Assembly (NCBI GenBank): GCA_015039365.1
Contig: WION01000016.1
Coordinates: 186,001-250,000 of the forward strand
Origin: Amanita rubescens
Taxonomy: Eukaryota; Basidiomycota; Agaricomycetes; Agaricales; Amanitaceae
Length of the DNA stretch: 64,000 bases
Reading direction: 5' to 3'
A program made the position numbers and the translations under genes. The notes below the pieces were generated by a model. That model was not told the DNA's origin. It saw nothing but the letters and a program-made list of their open reading frames with translations, and ran no database searches. Positions 11,822-25,000 of this stretch are shown in pieces (the first letter of the stretch is position 1; each line of letters opens with the position of its first letter).

Positions 11822-14800
11822 TCAAAGTAGATCAACGGTCTCCTTCCGTTCCGAAATAATCGCAACTACTTTGCCGCCAGTATCAAATAGGCTCCCTCCT
11901 TGCGTTGCAACGAGATCGGAATTCAACGCTCGCACTCCAAGCAGGTTTTCAAGGTTGACAGAGCCGACTGCGAGAGCGTCTTGTTCGCTTATATTTCCGT
12001 GAACCTCAAGTGCAGCCTAAGACAGCGCGTGAGCAGGCAAAAAAAAAGAAGTGATTTTCCTATTATACATACCCATCCAAGATCAAATCTCAAGTTCCTC
12101 GCCATCCATTTCTCCTGCACGCCAAATCCGACCGTCACACCATTTTCCAGTAACACCAACAGAGCATTCTTCTCAGTGAGGGGTTTGCCGGGCAATCTGA
12201 GCCAATGCGTCAGCTGTGTCCCCGCAAGCCAGGAGATGCAAACAATGGACGACGTACATTCTTCGGGACCTCCATTCCGACGGGAATGGACGCGATGGGT
12301 TCAATATGACGCCAACGCCCGCTTTGCCAATTTCCCTGGCAAGCAAATGCGCCTCGGAAGCCCCGCTAAAGACAAGTCTGAACTCGGTACCCGTGTACTC
12401 CTCGATTTCTTCCTTGAGTTTAATCAGAGAACCCATGATGTCGGCGCTGTGCACGTCCACAACGAGAGGAATCTCCCCCTATCCAACATTCGTGTTAGTA
12501 AAATAAATAAAAAACAGGAACACCAAGACTAACCCATACGATCTTCTCGAATACGCGAGCAAGCGCGCCCTCTCCGTTACCAAACAGGAGATGGCGGAGA
12601 GTGGCGATTTGGGTGCTGATGCTCCGTTCACCAGTTCCGATGGCAACGTGAAACGCGGCGGTTTCTTGTAAGATCGCATACTTGGCAAGTGAATGTGGGG
12701 CACCCGTGTCGAAGAATGTGCTCAACCCGGATATCATGCCTCCAGCGGTTGGGGCGACAATCCCGGCTGTCACACCAGATCGATAGGCCAAGCTGAGCAA
12801 TGGCGTCAGACCATTTAAACAAACGATCCTCGAAGCGGACTTACAGGGCATCCCTCGTAGCGAATTGCAATCCATCAGATGCTCGTATAACGGCACCTGC
12901 ACCACCGATGATGTCAGGCACGTCTGACTCGAGCGCGCTCAGAACAGTTCCGTCGATTGTCGATGGTTCGGCCTCGATGTGTTCCAAACCCAAGGGGCTA
13001 CCATAAGTGATGAGACCAGGTCTGCACAATGACCAATGAGTGAATGCAATGATTTTCAGCGAGCAGAAACCCACGAGATTGAGCCGCCCTGAAGATCGAT
13101 TTGTTTAATATCCGCCAAAGAGCTATATCCGCAGGATTCTATCGCATCGCCCGCACACACGGTGAGTTTCCCATCACGCGCTAAGACTGTAAACAAGCCA
13201 GTAGCAGCCGTGGCGCTGACTAACTGTGACACAGTAGATCCATTCTTTACGTGGACACTGTTGACATTAGTGAAAGCTATCAAGTTCGACTCCGGGAGAA
13301 TTGGTGCCAATGGGGGCAAACCGTTAAATTTTAACGTGTCATTTCTCTCCTTGTCAAAATTAGGCGTCTTTGGAAGCTGCTGGAAGGTATAGGGCTTGTC
13401 CGAGGTGTAGTGTTTTTCGATCTGGGCAATACCGTCAATGTAAACTTGTTTTGGCGTTGCACCAAGGGCAAGGGGGTGAGAATCCCAGACCACAACGTCT
13501 ATACTCCATCGTATCAATTTGTCTATTACTCACACTAGATTGCTCACCGGCATCGTAGCCTGCCGTTGTTATTATTAGGTGACTGTTTAACGAACGACCG
13601 TTGACTCTCGTACCTGCTTTAATAAAGCCTATCCTATGATCTAGTCCCAACACAGTGGCCGGCGTGGATATCACCGAAGCAAGAGCAAGATTTTCCTGTA
13701 GACCATAGAAAAATGCTTGCTGAGCTTCGAACAGCACGTAACGCGAGTTCATCACTGGATGGTCGCTCTGTTCCAGAATAAGCAACGGATTATGCTTCCC
13801 CATGACATGCTCACCTTCATCGCCACTTGGAACCCATGGTCAGCGAGAATACGAGGTGCAAACTCAGATCCCCTATACGCTTCGCGCTTATACCTTGCAT
13901 TTGTCGCAAACATGGCTATAGCAGGAGGATGTCCTGAACATTCGAATTTAATTTTTACACCGACAAAGCAACAGCAGCTTGATTCACCATAGGCTTTCTT
14001 CAAAAGTTCTGGAACAAGATATGTCTCATGTGCATGATGGAATGCGGCAATTGAGAAATTAAACTCGTTTGTGAGCTATGCAAAAAATTACAACAATCCT
14101 GGAATATTTCGGACGTGTCACTTACTCTTACTATCCCATCGAGGTCAGTAGCCTCATAGCAATGTGTATGGACCTTCAGACATGCTTGAAACAGAACCCA
14201 TAGATTATTGCTCACTATCTTACCTTGACACGACCACGGAGAACGTCAACAAGTGCTTCCCACTGTAAATCATCGGGGAATGCCCCCAAACCGTCCCAGT
14301 CACCAGAAAGGGCACTATCACAATACTCATCCTGTTGCTGCTTGATCTTTCGTGCAGTTTCATAGCTATAACAATATATTAATGCATGAGGTTGTCTTGG
14401 AACGACCATACCTTCGACGAAATGCCCATATCGTATCCATTCTCGTTCCAGAGTAAACGTTACCTATCTAGCTTGTGAGCGGTGGCAGTAAAGCAAGAAT
14501 TATTGCTTACTTGGGTTTTCACCTGAGACAAGACACCTTTCAGAACAAGAAAAGATAAAAATTTAGTCCAATGCACGAACCACACGCGTGTCTAAGCACA
14601 GACAATAAATCAAATTATGTTTGGAATAACAAGCTGAGCACGTACTTCATTTGTCGCCATTTTGGAGGAGCAAACGTATCCTTGCGCATTGTCTCCGTAT
14701 TGTAGGGCGATTCTAGCAACATTGACGTTACAGAACGTTCCTTTGTAGGCCTCAACTTAATTGTGAAGGCTTGACCACCTGTCACTACGATTAGATTGTT

Positions 14801-15554
14801 CACATCGCGCATCTATCATGTACGAACCTATTGCATTGGCAGAACCGGGAAGCACGAGTGCAGTCGCAACCCCTCCCGAAACCGAAAGACGATAGGCCTC
14901 ATCGTGCGTATTGAGGCCGTCAAGACTGCGGAGCCATGGTTGTGCTATTCCCTTCAATGAATTCGAGTCATCTGAGCCCTTGAGTTCCGGCATGCTATCC
15001 ACCCCGAGGTGCGAGTGCATATCCACTATCCTAATCTTGCCTAGTCAGACGTGGACTCGTCGGGAGTGCCCGCATGCTCACCCTGGTGTAACCCATGCAC
15101 CATGAAGATCTATCACTTCGAGTGCTTCACAACCACAGTAATGCTTCAGGACAATGTCCCCAACCGCCTTGATGATTCCTTTATCGAGAAGCACGTCACC
15201 ATTTATCACCTCATTGCCAGAATCACGTCCTGTCCAGATAGTAGCATTCTTGAGCAGAACAGAGGATGTGCCAGGTTCGTATCGGTCAGATGCAGTCCTA
15301 AGGTTAAAGTCTTTCGGCGGTCCAGGCTTAACGTTTAGTTGCCGACACCTGTGCAGAATATCTTGCGCATTGGGCGGGACGCGAGGTGACTTGGCCAATA
15401 AATGCTCGTATCGCGTCAGGGTAAAGACAGAATGAAACGTGTAAGCTAGAGAGGATGCGATGCATAACGCAGCCAGCAGACGAAGTTTTGAGGTTGCTGG
15501 CTTCTTGCCGCGGCTTTGCTCACTGCGCGACTGGAAAGTCGGCAGCTTGTCCAT
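11822..15554 (-). CDS. Membrane-anchored amidohydrolase-superfamily metal-dependent hydrolase (paralogue 1, apparently intact)
   Basis: Amidohydrolase-fold enzyme of the imidazolonepropionase/dihydroorotase-like group; the substrate is unknown. The N-terminus has a basic stretch and one membrane segment (LRLLAALCIASSLAYTFHS), so the enzyme is probably anchored in a secretory-pathway membrane. The beta-sandwich part follows (SVLLKNATIWTGRDSG, DVLLDKGIIKAVGD, EVIDLHGAWVTPG), then metal-binding VDMHSHLGVD with the HxH pair. Later motifs are GGQAFTIKLR, VHTHCYEATDLDGIV, FHHAHETYLVPELL, AAFHVAIGTGERS near the second half, and a C-terminal return to the sandwich (ISEQDALAVGSVN). Two amidohydrolase-like halves appear fused in a single long chain of about 900 residues, spread over many short exons. 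The stop TGA is at 11822-11824. A paralogue with decayed catalytic residues lies at 22.0-25.7 kb in the same orientation. Confidence 0.8.
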
Positions 15555-15652
15555 GGTCGAGACTAGGATTCGCTTCCCTTCCGAATTGATGCATTTATGT
15601 GGCCATCATACGTATTTATAGCCGAGGCCCGCCCTGGTTCCACTATTTTGGA

Positions 15653-16740
15653 ATGTCTTCCACTAGTGCACCCGCGCCGCCCGTCGTCCACCCGGGTTCG
15701 GGAAATAATATCATCGTGAATCCAAGGCAAGTGAGTTCTGTTGCATTTTGGCATTCTTGCTCTCACGTATTTCAGCGGCTCAATCCGGTCCTCAACTTCA
15801 TTCGCAACGTCGGCACGGAGTATGGCGATATACCTGGTGATTTTCAGGTAGGAAGAACGACAGGAGTCTTGTATTTGAGGTGATCCCTACTGGTAATGAC
15901 AAGTGCATGCACTGAGAGCAGGTGTCAGTTTGAAATATCACAGATTACATCCGGAATACATATATGCGCGAATCGAATCCCTAGGACGCGCATATAACCT
16001 AAGGATATTGCTCATATTGTGTGACATCGTGAGTCTGCACAAGACAACCGTTTGCGGCGTGCTAAGCACGGCATATAGACTGACCATCGTGAGCCAATAC
16101 GGGAACTGACAAAAGTACGGAGTGCATCGCTTGCTCTATTAATGATGTCGACATGTGTCTCAGACTTGCCTCATCAATAATATCACCGTTATCGTTGCAT
16201 TTTCGTATGTTTAATTGCATAGCAGTGGCATCTCTTAATCTCACATTAGAACCGAGGAAGTGGGGCACTACTTGTCCATCTACAAGCAGTTTGAACACAA
16301 GCCCCCTGACGTTATAAAGGAGCGGACAGAAAATGATTACGAGTCGCTTCTCAGGACATCTCTAACCAGTATCAGCAAAGTTAACAAGACCGACGTGCAA
16401 ACACTCCGAACTTCATTTGGAGTACGTACTTCATGATGATAATGTCTCTGTACTTTTACTAAAATACCTACTCCCCAGAGCTTTGCAAACATAGCAAAAA
16501 CAACTACGGAACAGCTACAGAATTTGCCTGGCTTTGGACCGGTCAAAGTCAGAAATATCAACAATGCGTTTAACAAACCCATCCGAAATAACGCAATGGA
16601 TACCCTCAGCTGCCAGCAAGAGCCGGGCTCATCCATCCAACAAGAGGTTGTATCAGCTCAGACTAGTGCTGCACGGCTCGATCGGGAAACAAGCCCCCCA
16701 TGGGATATCGAGCCAGATGAGAATTTCCTAGAAATTTAAT
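15653..16740 (+). CDS. RAD10: DNA excision repair protein ERCC1/Rad10
   Basis: Non-catalytic partner of the XPF/Rad1 endonuclease; the pair cuts 5' of lesions in nucleotide excision repair and acts in crosslink repair. After a short proline-rich leader the central domain begins NNIIVNPRQ, joined by an intron (15730-15775) to RLNPVLNFIRNV, then GDFQVGRTTGVLYL, KYHRLHPEYIYARIESLG and NLRILLILCDI. The next exons read EPIRELTKTCLINNITVIVAFS and EEVGHYLSIYKQFE. The C-terminal helix-hairpin-helix pair contains NLPGFGPVKVRNINNAF and is followed by an acidic tail. The length, about 280 residues, fits fungal Rad10. The start ATG at 15653 lies only 99 bp from the divergent start of amidohydrolase 1, so the two share a promoter. 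Confidence 0.92.
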
Positions 16741-16945
16741 CAAAGTTCGCCGTCCTTAAACTTGGGAACTAATGGATATCTGGATTCCCATGCAGTGCCA
16801 TCAAATTACTATGCAATTAAGTGTATCTACAGCATAGGGCGGATTATAAAGCGACGTAACGATTGATTAGGAACGAGAATAATGCGTAGAGAGCAAGATT
16901 GAGTGCAATGTACAATGTTGACTTAGTATTTACTATCAAAATTCA

Positions 16946-19900
16946 TTATCTTTTTTTGGGTGTAAAGAAATGGTCCAATGTCTTGCGCCTCGGCTTACCG
17001 CTAGCGTATTTGACAGGATCGGAATGCTGGTAGCTTAGTCGGAGGGAAAGCTGTTTGATGGCTGCTTTGGCTCTTGAACGATCGAGATGCAATGCACGAG
17101 TGTCCTCTGTTTGGATCAATTTCAACATGATGGTTCACTGACGGATGGTACCCACGAATCATGGCATGTATTCCCTCCAGGGTATCGTGAACGAGCAGAA
17201 TCTTGTGCTTGTTCTTGTGCTTATCCGGGCTAAGAAGTTCTGCCGAATTATCCAACACATTACGTTCTGCAGCATCATAAAGTTCCACATCCGTAAGAGC
17301 AATGCCCAAGATTTGAACGTAGTGCCACAGCATCATATAGTCACTGCCATCATGTATTTGAAATACTTCAGAGGATTGCACGATGTTGAGTAAGCCCCTG
17401 AGCGGGGGAATGGCTTCGACGAGCTACGTGCCATAGAATTAATAGGGAGAATGGGCAATAAAATGTGACATACTCCGTCCAAGAATACTTGATTCGCCAG
17501 TGTAGAGTAGGCCAACCACCTGGCGATACGCCTGGCAACTCCTGAACCACGACTGAACATGCGCAAGATTTGAGTCTTGCAAGGCAAAGCCAGCGTATAG
17601 ATGAACGAAGCAGCCTTTTCATATAAAAATTTCTCCTAAAAAGATGTCACTTGGGTTGACTTTATCCAGTAGCTGTTATCATACCACGTCGGGTGTCGTC
17701 AGGTTGCACAAGTCACCCACTAAATTCGTAACATCCAGGCACACTTGATGGGATGCTGATGAATCCAACGCGATGCGCTGGAGAGCAATGATCATTTCTG
17801 GTACGTCATTGGTCTCCACTTTTTGGGATCGAGTCACCGTTTTAAGGACGTGAAGCAGGCGAAGCACGAGACCAGCGCGATGATCGACGTCGAGAAAGAT
17901 AGGATTGACATCGTTCGTACAGTGATCCATCTGTTTCATAACAGATGGATCAGCTCCGAGAAAAGTAAGGATTCGAAATAGCCAAGTTGCATTGAAACGC
18001 GCTGCGCTGGACCCGGGATCGGCGTAAATTGACAATAACGAATGGAAGCTTGGTAGTGAAAGGATACCCGGCGTGGGAGAGAATGCTAAAAGAGATTGTT
18101 AAGAATATAAAGTATGGAAATGCTGCAAAAATAGACCTTGTTCGCATAAAAATAACGGGAGTGATTCGCAAACACTCAGATCTATGCTTGCAAGAATCCC
18201 AGAATTCAATATTAAGGTTGCTTGTACGTGATCTTTTGCACAGTGGATTAATGGATATCTTGGCTATGATAGCTTGTGATTTACCTTGTTTGTCTAACGA
18301 CGTCTTGAGGGCAGAGACGACAGGGTGCCCGCCGTCATATTTAAAGGTATGATTCTTGAAAGTTTGCGATATGCATTCCTCAGAATTGTTTCCAGATTCA
18401 ACCCACAATCTAGGCCCGTTGAGCGAAAAATGAACGGATTCCTCTATAGTCCTATCACGCTTCAAAATATCCGCCACCTTCGAACCATTTATACCAATGA
18501 TGTTTGCAGCACCTTCCGCATCTAATGAGACATCCTGAGCATTGCTCTCCTCAAAGGAGGGCTGATCATTCGTCAACATTTCTTGAATCACGTTTCTGAC
18601 GGCGGCTTCATCCTGCCATTCTTCTAAAATTTCATCACCACCCGCGTCTTCTGTCCACGTTCCGAGAACTTCAATTGTAGATTCTGCTTGTATAAATGCC
18701 TCTGAGCTTTTGCCACTTTTCTCAAGTTGCCTTTTTTCAGACAAAAGGGCATCGAGAGGGTTGTGCGTTTTCGTAACCACTTTCCCTGGTACAACTCCTT
18801 TTAGTCCAGCCTCGTTTCGGAAAGCAGAGCTACGCTTCCCGGAAGGAGATACAACTTTCGGCGATGCTATTTTCAATTTACGATTCCTTAGGCAGTATCC
18901 TTGACCGCCTACTGATCTAGATGAGCCCGGGATCATTGTCTTGTGATCGGAACTTTTTAGACAAGAATCAGCGGTCTTTTCTTTGAAGAATCTGTTAAAG
19001 ACAAGCTGACCTTAATTTGCCTTTGGGGCTTATCGATATAGTAAACAACAGATCCTCCTCATCGCTGCTTGAATCCGGAAGCTCGTCAAATTGGAGGGGG
19101 GGACTGTCCTGAAGTTGCTGAGCTCTTGCAAAAGCATCGCTCTTGATTTGCTCTAGTATGTAATCTGTCGTTGTTCTCTCGTCAAGGAGAGTAAGGGAAG
19201 GTGACTGAGTCGTCGCATCTTCCGAGACAGGAGGGGTTGGCAAACCAGGGAGAAGGAGGCCAAAGTCGGTTTCCGACGACAGAGATTTGGGCGTCAAGGG
19301 CACTGATGATAATGGAGATGATTGTATATTGATATCTTGCAGGTGGCTAACATTCTTCCCTGGCTCATTGGGCGTAGCTTGCTGCCGCCATTTTTCGACG
19401 CATTTCCGAACTTCCCTTTCATCGCGCTCCACTATTACAACATCACGGGCCAGATCCAAATCCAGTTCATCTGATTGACTAGTAGGAACCGTTTCTCCGC
19501 GTTTCAAAGACTCGATTGGAGATGGTTTACTGGGGCCTGCCAGGCGCCCCTGAATAGTGAACGGACAGTTACATTACCGCGCAGTTCTTTAAATGCAATA
19601 CGTACCAGAGACTTCACATATATTACTGCCGAGTCTGTCATATCTACGTCTGAGTCGCTATCGAACTTTTTTTGTCTCTTGGATCGCTTCGAACCCGAAG
19701 TCGCAGCTGTGGTTTTGCTTCGAGGCTCGGCATCAGGAGAGCGCATTCGCTTTGAGAGGGTTGACGCGTTTGATTCAATTCTAATTGAAGACTTGGATAG
19801 TCTGCTAGCCTTGGCGTCTGACTGCTCGTTCTTCTGATTGTCGCGTCGCGCGAGCGAGGCGCGGGCTGCTACTGAAAGAGCCGCGGTACTTCCCACATCG

Positions 19901-19977
19901 CTGCCCTTTCTTCGTACAAAATAGTCTGTGATCTTCTTCGGATTGTCGCCGGACAATGTCCTATTCCTGGGATTCAT
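16946..19977 (-). CDS. Nuclear low-complexity protein, possibly CANIN (Smc6/Nse5-interacting) family
   Basis: Multi-exon protein of about 850 residues. The N-terminus reads NPKKITDYFVRRKG, like a PCNA-interacting (PIP) box, and is followed by basic and acidic Ser-rich segments (SKRSKRQKKFDSDSDVD). A middle exon holds VVIVERDEREVRKCVEKW and a Pro/Ser stretch (LLLPGLPTPPVSED). The conserved core begins HNPLDALLSEKRQLEKSGKS, then AFIQAESTIEVL and EEWQDEAAVRNVIQEML; helical text follows (RFNATWLFRILTFLGAD, GLVLRLLHVLKTV). The last residues are KTLDHFFTPKKR, a second PIP-like motif. The core reminds me of the fungal CANIN domain of Smc5/6-associated proteins (SLF2/Nse6-like), a guess from memory rather than a decisive motif. 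The start ATG is at 19977, next to a FunK1 relic that begins within 90 bp. Confidence 0.6.
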
Positions 19978-20059
19978 GCAAACGCGAGGACTGAGGCCTC
20001 CGAGTCACGCTAAAGAGGAGTGACACCAGGTGCACGTTACGCGGTTACGCGTGACCAAC

Positions 20060-21760
20060 GGCCGGAAGTTGCCGAGTCACCTGGCCGACATCGGCTGCAT
20101 AGCAAAGGATGATTCGCCGAAGAGGAACGGCAATGATTAGTGATACCTCATTCCAACTATCATTGAACACCAGCGAGTCAAGCAGGATTTCTGTATCACA
20201 TCAAACACAAGGAATGCAATACCAATTCTCTCTGAATCAACCCCTCAAAGCCAAAAAACTTCGAGCGTACATGAACAGCCCATGGAAGGAGTTCCTCACG
20301 TCCGCAGAGGAGAATTCAATGTATATGCCGCTCTGTATGTTTCTGACGTTGCTCGCAGAACGGGGATTCTTGTTCATCCCCTGGGACTGCAAAACTATAG
20401 GAGAAGAGGAGAACTACATCAATAGGACATACTCGTCGTCAATGCTCAACAGATCGTTTCCTTGGCGGCGGACTGGACTTGGCATGGCTTCCCGACCTGT
20501 TCCTATGATCGAAGGTTTGCTACTCTGATATTTAAATGGTCGGCGAAGTCAGGGCTTGCGATGCACCCAAGGAACCCCCACTTTTTTAAGCATGTGATTC
20601 AAGTGTTAAAATATCAGTTCACTATCTCGCGCTACCAACCTCAGCACGCGTTCCATATAGGTATCCTCGCCTACGGGGACGGTTTCTTTATTGTCGACTA
20701 CTATCCAGACTGAGCGTTCTTTTCGAAACTGTTCAAGTGGGAAGATAAAGACACTGCTTGGAAGGCTTTGCGAGATGCCATCTCTAACGTGCAGAATCGC
20801 CCTTCCACAACAAAACAGTTCGCATCGCTCGAGTCTACAAATCGTCACAGTCAGGCGCGATTACAATTTAGTCTTTTGGGGGACTTTACTGGTTTAGATG
20901 CGGAAACTTATCAGCTGTTTTCGGCACCGCAACGTTTATGTCGCCATCGCTGTCCGCTCTGTGGATCAAAAATTGAACTGGAAAGTAATCAAACATTCCT
21001 GGCGTGATACATCTAGATGCTTTGACGAGCTGGATATTTTCAGAAAGATATATGCATCCTCAGAAGGGAAGTTATGCACCGCAGGCATCGTCCGAGTAGA
21101 CTTGGACGAATCGAGGATATTGGGCATGGATAAAACGCCCGGTAAAAACGCTGGGGAGTCCGTAAACCGACGAAGCGTTCTCATCGTGATGAAAACGCTC
21201 CGGCGAAGGCGCTCTGCTTAGACCCAATCCGCATGCGCGATTCAAACTGGCTTGCAAGGGTGTATTCCCCGAGGGTGTTACGGGCGTAAATCAACGTCAG
21301 AAAGAAGTAACTGACTCCTTCGCGTTGTCGACGAGCTTGGAAACAATAGCGATGGCGCACAGGAATCGGTGGTTCACGCGCCAATGCACGACGCAGAATC
21401 AATTTTCTGGCGTGATGATTTTCCTTCGGGCTCGGCCAAAGGAGTATGATGCCAAAGATCCCCGCGGCCGGCGTAACGAAATCTTCGAGAAATTAACGAA
21501 AAATGGGATTGGAATAATTTGCGACTTCAGAGGCATCCCTGTTAAGGGTATGCTTCCTACTCAACTCGAGATTTTTGCCGAAATGTTGTCGCGTATGGAG
21601 TGGTACCTTTTTACAAGCTTCGCATTGGAGGTCATTGGAGGGCAACGTCGATTACATGCTCACAATGCCATTCAGTCCGTCCTCTTGAAGGAAATCAAGA
21701 AACTTCAAACTAGCGGTGACGATATCCTACCCCCGTAGGCCTGGATAGTGACATTGCTGT
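20060..21760 (+). pseudogene. FunK1 protein kinase pseudogene (copy B), start lost, stops, catalytic loop deleted
   Basis: Decayed relative of the intact FunK1 gene at 38.5-41.2 kb, in opposite orientation. The start codon is changed to CTG (CTGGCCGACATC near 20085), and several frame breaks follow in the first 450 bp. A long run is then recognisable: PLCMFLTLLAERGFLFIPWD, VLKYQFTISRYQPQHAFHIG and FIVDYYPD, ending in a TGA at 20711-20713 where the intact gene has an arginine. Similarity resumes (SLESTNRH, VIKHSW, GIVRVDLDESRILG) up to LIVMKTL, then jumps near 21200-21245 directly to LACKGVFPEGVTGVNQRQ. This skips about 570 bp that in the intact gene encode the catalytic loop and activation segment. 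The tail (IHAHNAIQ-like, EIKKLQTSGDDI) ends near 21738. The fragment is clearly non-coding now. Confidence 0.85.
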
Positions 21761-22042
21761 AGTACCCGCTGTAAATGATTCTCAAAGCATCGCAGACAGC
21801 GGAGAGAGGGGCGCTATATAAAGCTAAGCTCACGCCGACGCGGATAACGGTACAATGGTATTAAACTTTTCCATGTTTGCTATGGATGGTGATTGATCCG
21901 TGAGGTTTGAAGATGTAATACGACCGCAAGAACTCGACCAACGGAATCTCAAAGAGCAAAAGTGGCACGGCTGGCATGCATGGCAAAAAATAGGTTTAGC
22001 AAGATTACTGACAGTACTAATATTGTGTCGAACAAGCCGAAG

Positions 22043-25000
22043 TCAGATTGTGAGATGTACGAGTTCCCGTTCAGCTGAAATAATGCCAATCACTTGAGAC
22101 CCGAAATCCAGAAGGTCCCCGTCGCGAGTAACGACCAAATCTCCTTCTTCCGAGTCGATACCTAGCAGTCGTGCAACATTCGTGGACCCCAAAGCCAAAG
22201 CGTCCTCTCTCGAAATCGTTCCGCCTGTTTCAATGGCAATCTAAGCAAACTTCATATGAGCATCATGAATCGATGACAGAGAAAAATGCTTGCCCATGCT
22301 ATGTCAAAAGGTAAATCACGAGCAAATGCATTCTCTTGGACTCCAATACCGACGACTACGTTGTGGGATAGTAGCGTTGCTATGGCACTCTCGGGTGTCA
22401 ATGGTGGCCCAGGAAGGCTACTTAGACCTCAACAACATAAATACAGGTATGTAACGTCAGACTTACATTCGCCTTTCTTTCCAATATTTCGGAGACGGGC
22501 GAGAGGGTGTCAAGATGACGCCAACTTGGGCCTCGGCAAGCTCTCTCGCTAACAAATGTGCCTCTGTCGCGCCCGTGATGGTCATTTGTATGGACTTCTT
22601 GTTCTCTAGTTCGACCTCTTTCTTCAGAATGATTAATGTGGCAATTACGTCGGCACTGTGGGCTTCTATGACCAACGGAAACATTCCCTAGAGTACGGGT
22701 CAACTGTAGTCTAACGACAGATATCTGTCTTTACTTCTATTATCTGACTGAACCAATAACCCATCGCACTTTTGGAGGGCTTAAAGAATGAGCGCCGCAG
22801 CGCCGCAATCTGGGTGCTGATACTGGTATTGGGCGAATGGCGGATTGATAGGTGCAGCGCAACGATGTCTTTTCGAATAGAACCTCTTTCCATTTGGTGC
22901 ATAGCTCCGGTCGAGAACTGGACGCTGAGACCGGCTAAGAAACCTTTGTGATTAGGCGCTGATATGGCAGAGGTGACCTGCGCCAGATCTTCCAATCAGT
23001 GATAATGTGTGTGTGAATCGAGTCGATACCCACACCAGCTCTGTACGCCATACTATATCCACGACTATCAGAAAAGAATTGCGATAGTACAACTGCTCAC
23101 ATACAGCGCGTCCCTTGTACCGAACTCGAGGCCATCGAGGGCGTGCATTATGCTGGTGTCGCCACCAATGATTTGCGGAACTGGTTTGAAAAGCGGATCA
23201 AAAATGATTCCATCTCCGGTAGACATTTCTCGGTCAATCTCTTGTAGACCAAAAGGTGAACCAAATGCAACAAATGCTGGGGCTATGGAACCGCCACGCA
23301 GGTCAATTACTGAGGTTCCAGTCAGTATGCCAGCACTTGAACAGGAGTTATAGGATCCTAAACACGAAATCTTCCCGCTTTCAGAGACAATGGCGACCAG
23401 GGGGCCTTCATCAGCAGTGGGTCGCAGTTGTTCTATGCCTAAAGCAGTCGCCTTATATATGGACGACACATTAGTAAACATGACTGATTTCGACAGCTTT
23501 TCGGAACGTAATGGAGGTAAGCCATCATATTCCAGGGTCTCTTTGACTTCTCTATCAAAATTTGGCACCTCTGGAAGCTGCTGGAAACTGTCTGGCTTGT
23601 GCACCGATAGCCCAGAAAGCTGCGGTATGCCATCAATGATAACCTGAGATGGTGTAGCTCCAAGCGCTAATGGGTGGCTATCCCATATAACTAGATCTGT
23701 GATACCTCGGGTGTTAGATGAACACCCTAACTAATTAGTAAAAGTAAAAGTTACCAGCATCCCAGCCTTTACACATCCCGTCATTATTTGCCAAAAGTGA
23801 ATCTTTAAGCTGACCTTTCTTGATGTAACCTAATCTATGTCCCATTCCCATAACTTCGGCCGGCTTTGATGTAACAGATGATATTGCTAGATTTGGTGGT
23901 AATCCATAGAAGAATGCCTTTTGAGCTTCGTATAGTAAATAACGCGCATCCGTTCCTAGTGGGTGGTGGCTCTAGGAACCAACGTTAATAGCAACTCGGC
24001 TCCTCTTGGAAGAAATAAACTATGTACCTGCATCAAAACAGTGAAACCCTCCTGTGCGAGTATTCTTGGGGCGAATTACTGAAGCTCTGGATTGCTCGCG
24101 ACGTCTCCTATGTTTTCCTGTCAATCGTACATGAAGGATAATTAGCCTGTTCCTGCATTACCTTCCATTTGTCTCGGATAGAGCAAGAGCGGGTGGTTTG
24201 CCTGCGAACAGTGAGATTGATCCAAAGGACTGTATACGAATCCACATACCATAAGCCCGTCTCAGTACTTCAGGGACTAGATATGCATCGCTGGCCGAAT
24301 GGATCGCTGCAATTGGAAATTGAAACTCTTGACTGAGCTACGAGAACAGTGAGTTGTGATAGCTGTGGTGTCGCTGAACCACTGACTCGTATGATATCAT
24401 CGAGGTCAACTGCTTCATCGCAATGTACATGTACCTGCCGATAACAATTGCAAAATTATTGCGGCTGTGATTCATAAAATACCTTCACTTTCCCCCTGAG
24501 AACTTCCGACAGCAGTTCCAAGTCGTAGGTTTCAAAAACATTAGGCCAATTTCCCGACGCCGTCTGCGAGCAGTAGTTGTCCTGACGTTGTACGGCTTCC
24601 CTAGCCTGTAGGTAACTGTGATGACCAAACGGATCTAAGCCTGTGAATAGGGATCTATGAGGACCCTTACTGACGCGTATCGCAGCGCCCATGCAATATC
24701 CATTCTTGTAGCATTGTACGCCTCGTCTGATAATATTCATAAACCGCGCACCATGAAAAGAAGAAAAAAACAGAAGACTCACTCGGAATTTCACCTGTTC
24801 TTAGTAAGGAATCCCTTAGCATCTGTCTGTTGCAAGGTTACATACCACAGGCATGGCTAATTAAAGAAAATCTACGTTAAGAAGCAGCTCTCAAAGACAT
24901 ACTGTATAACATTCTTACACTATATATCGCCACCTGGATCGTCCATCTATCGCTCGCTCTCTAGATGGAAGAGCAGACTCAAGGAGCATGGATGTGGGAG

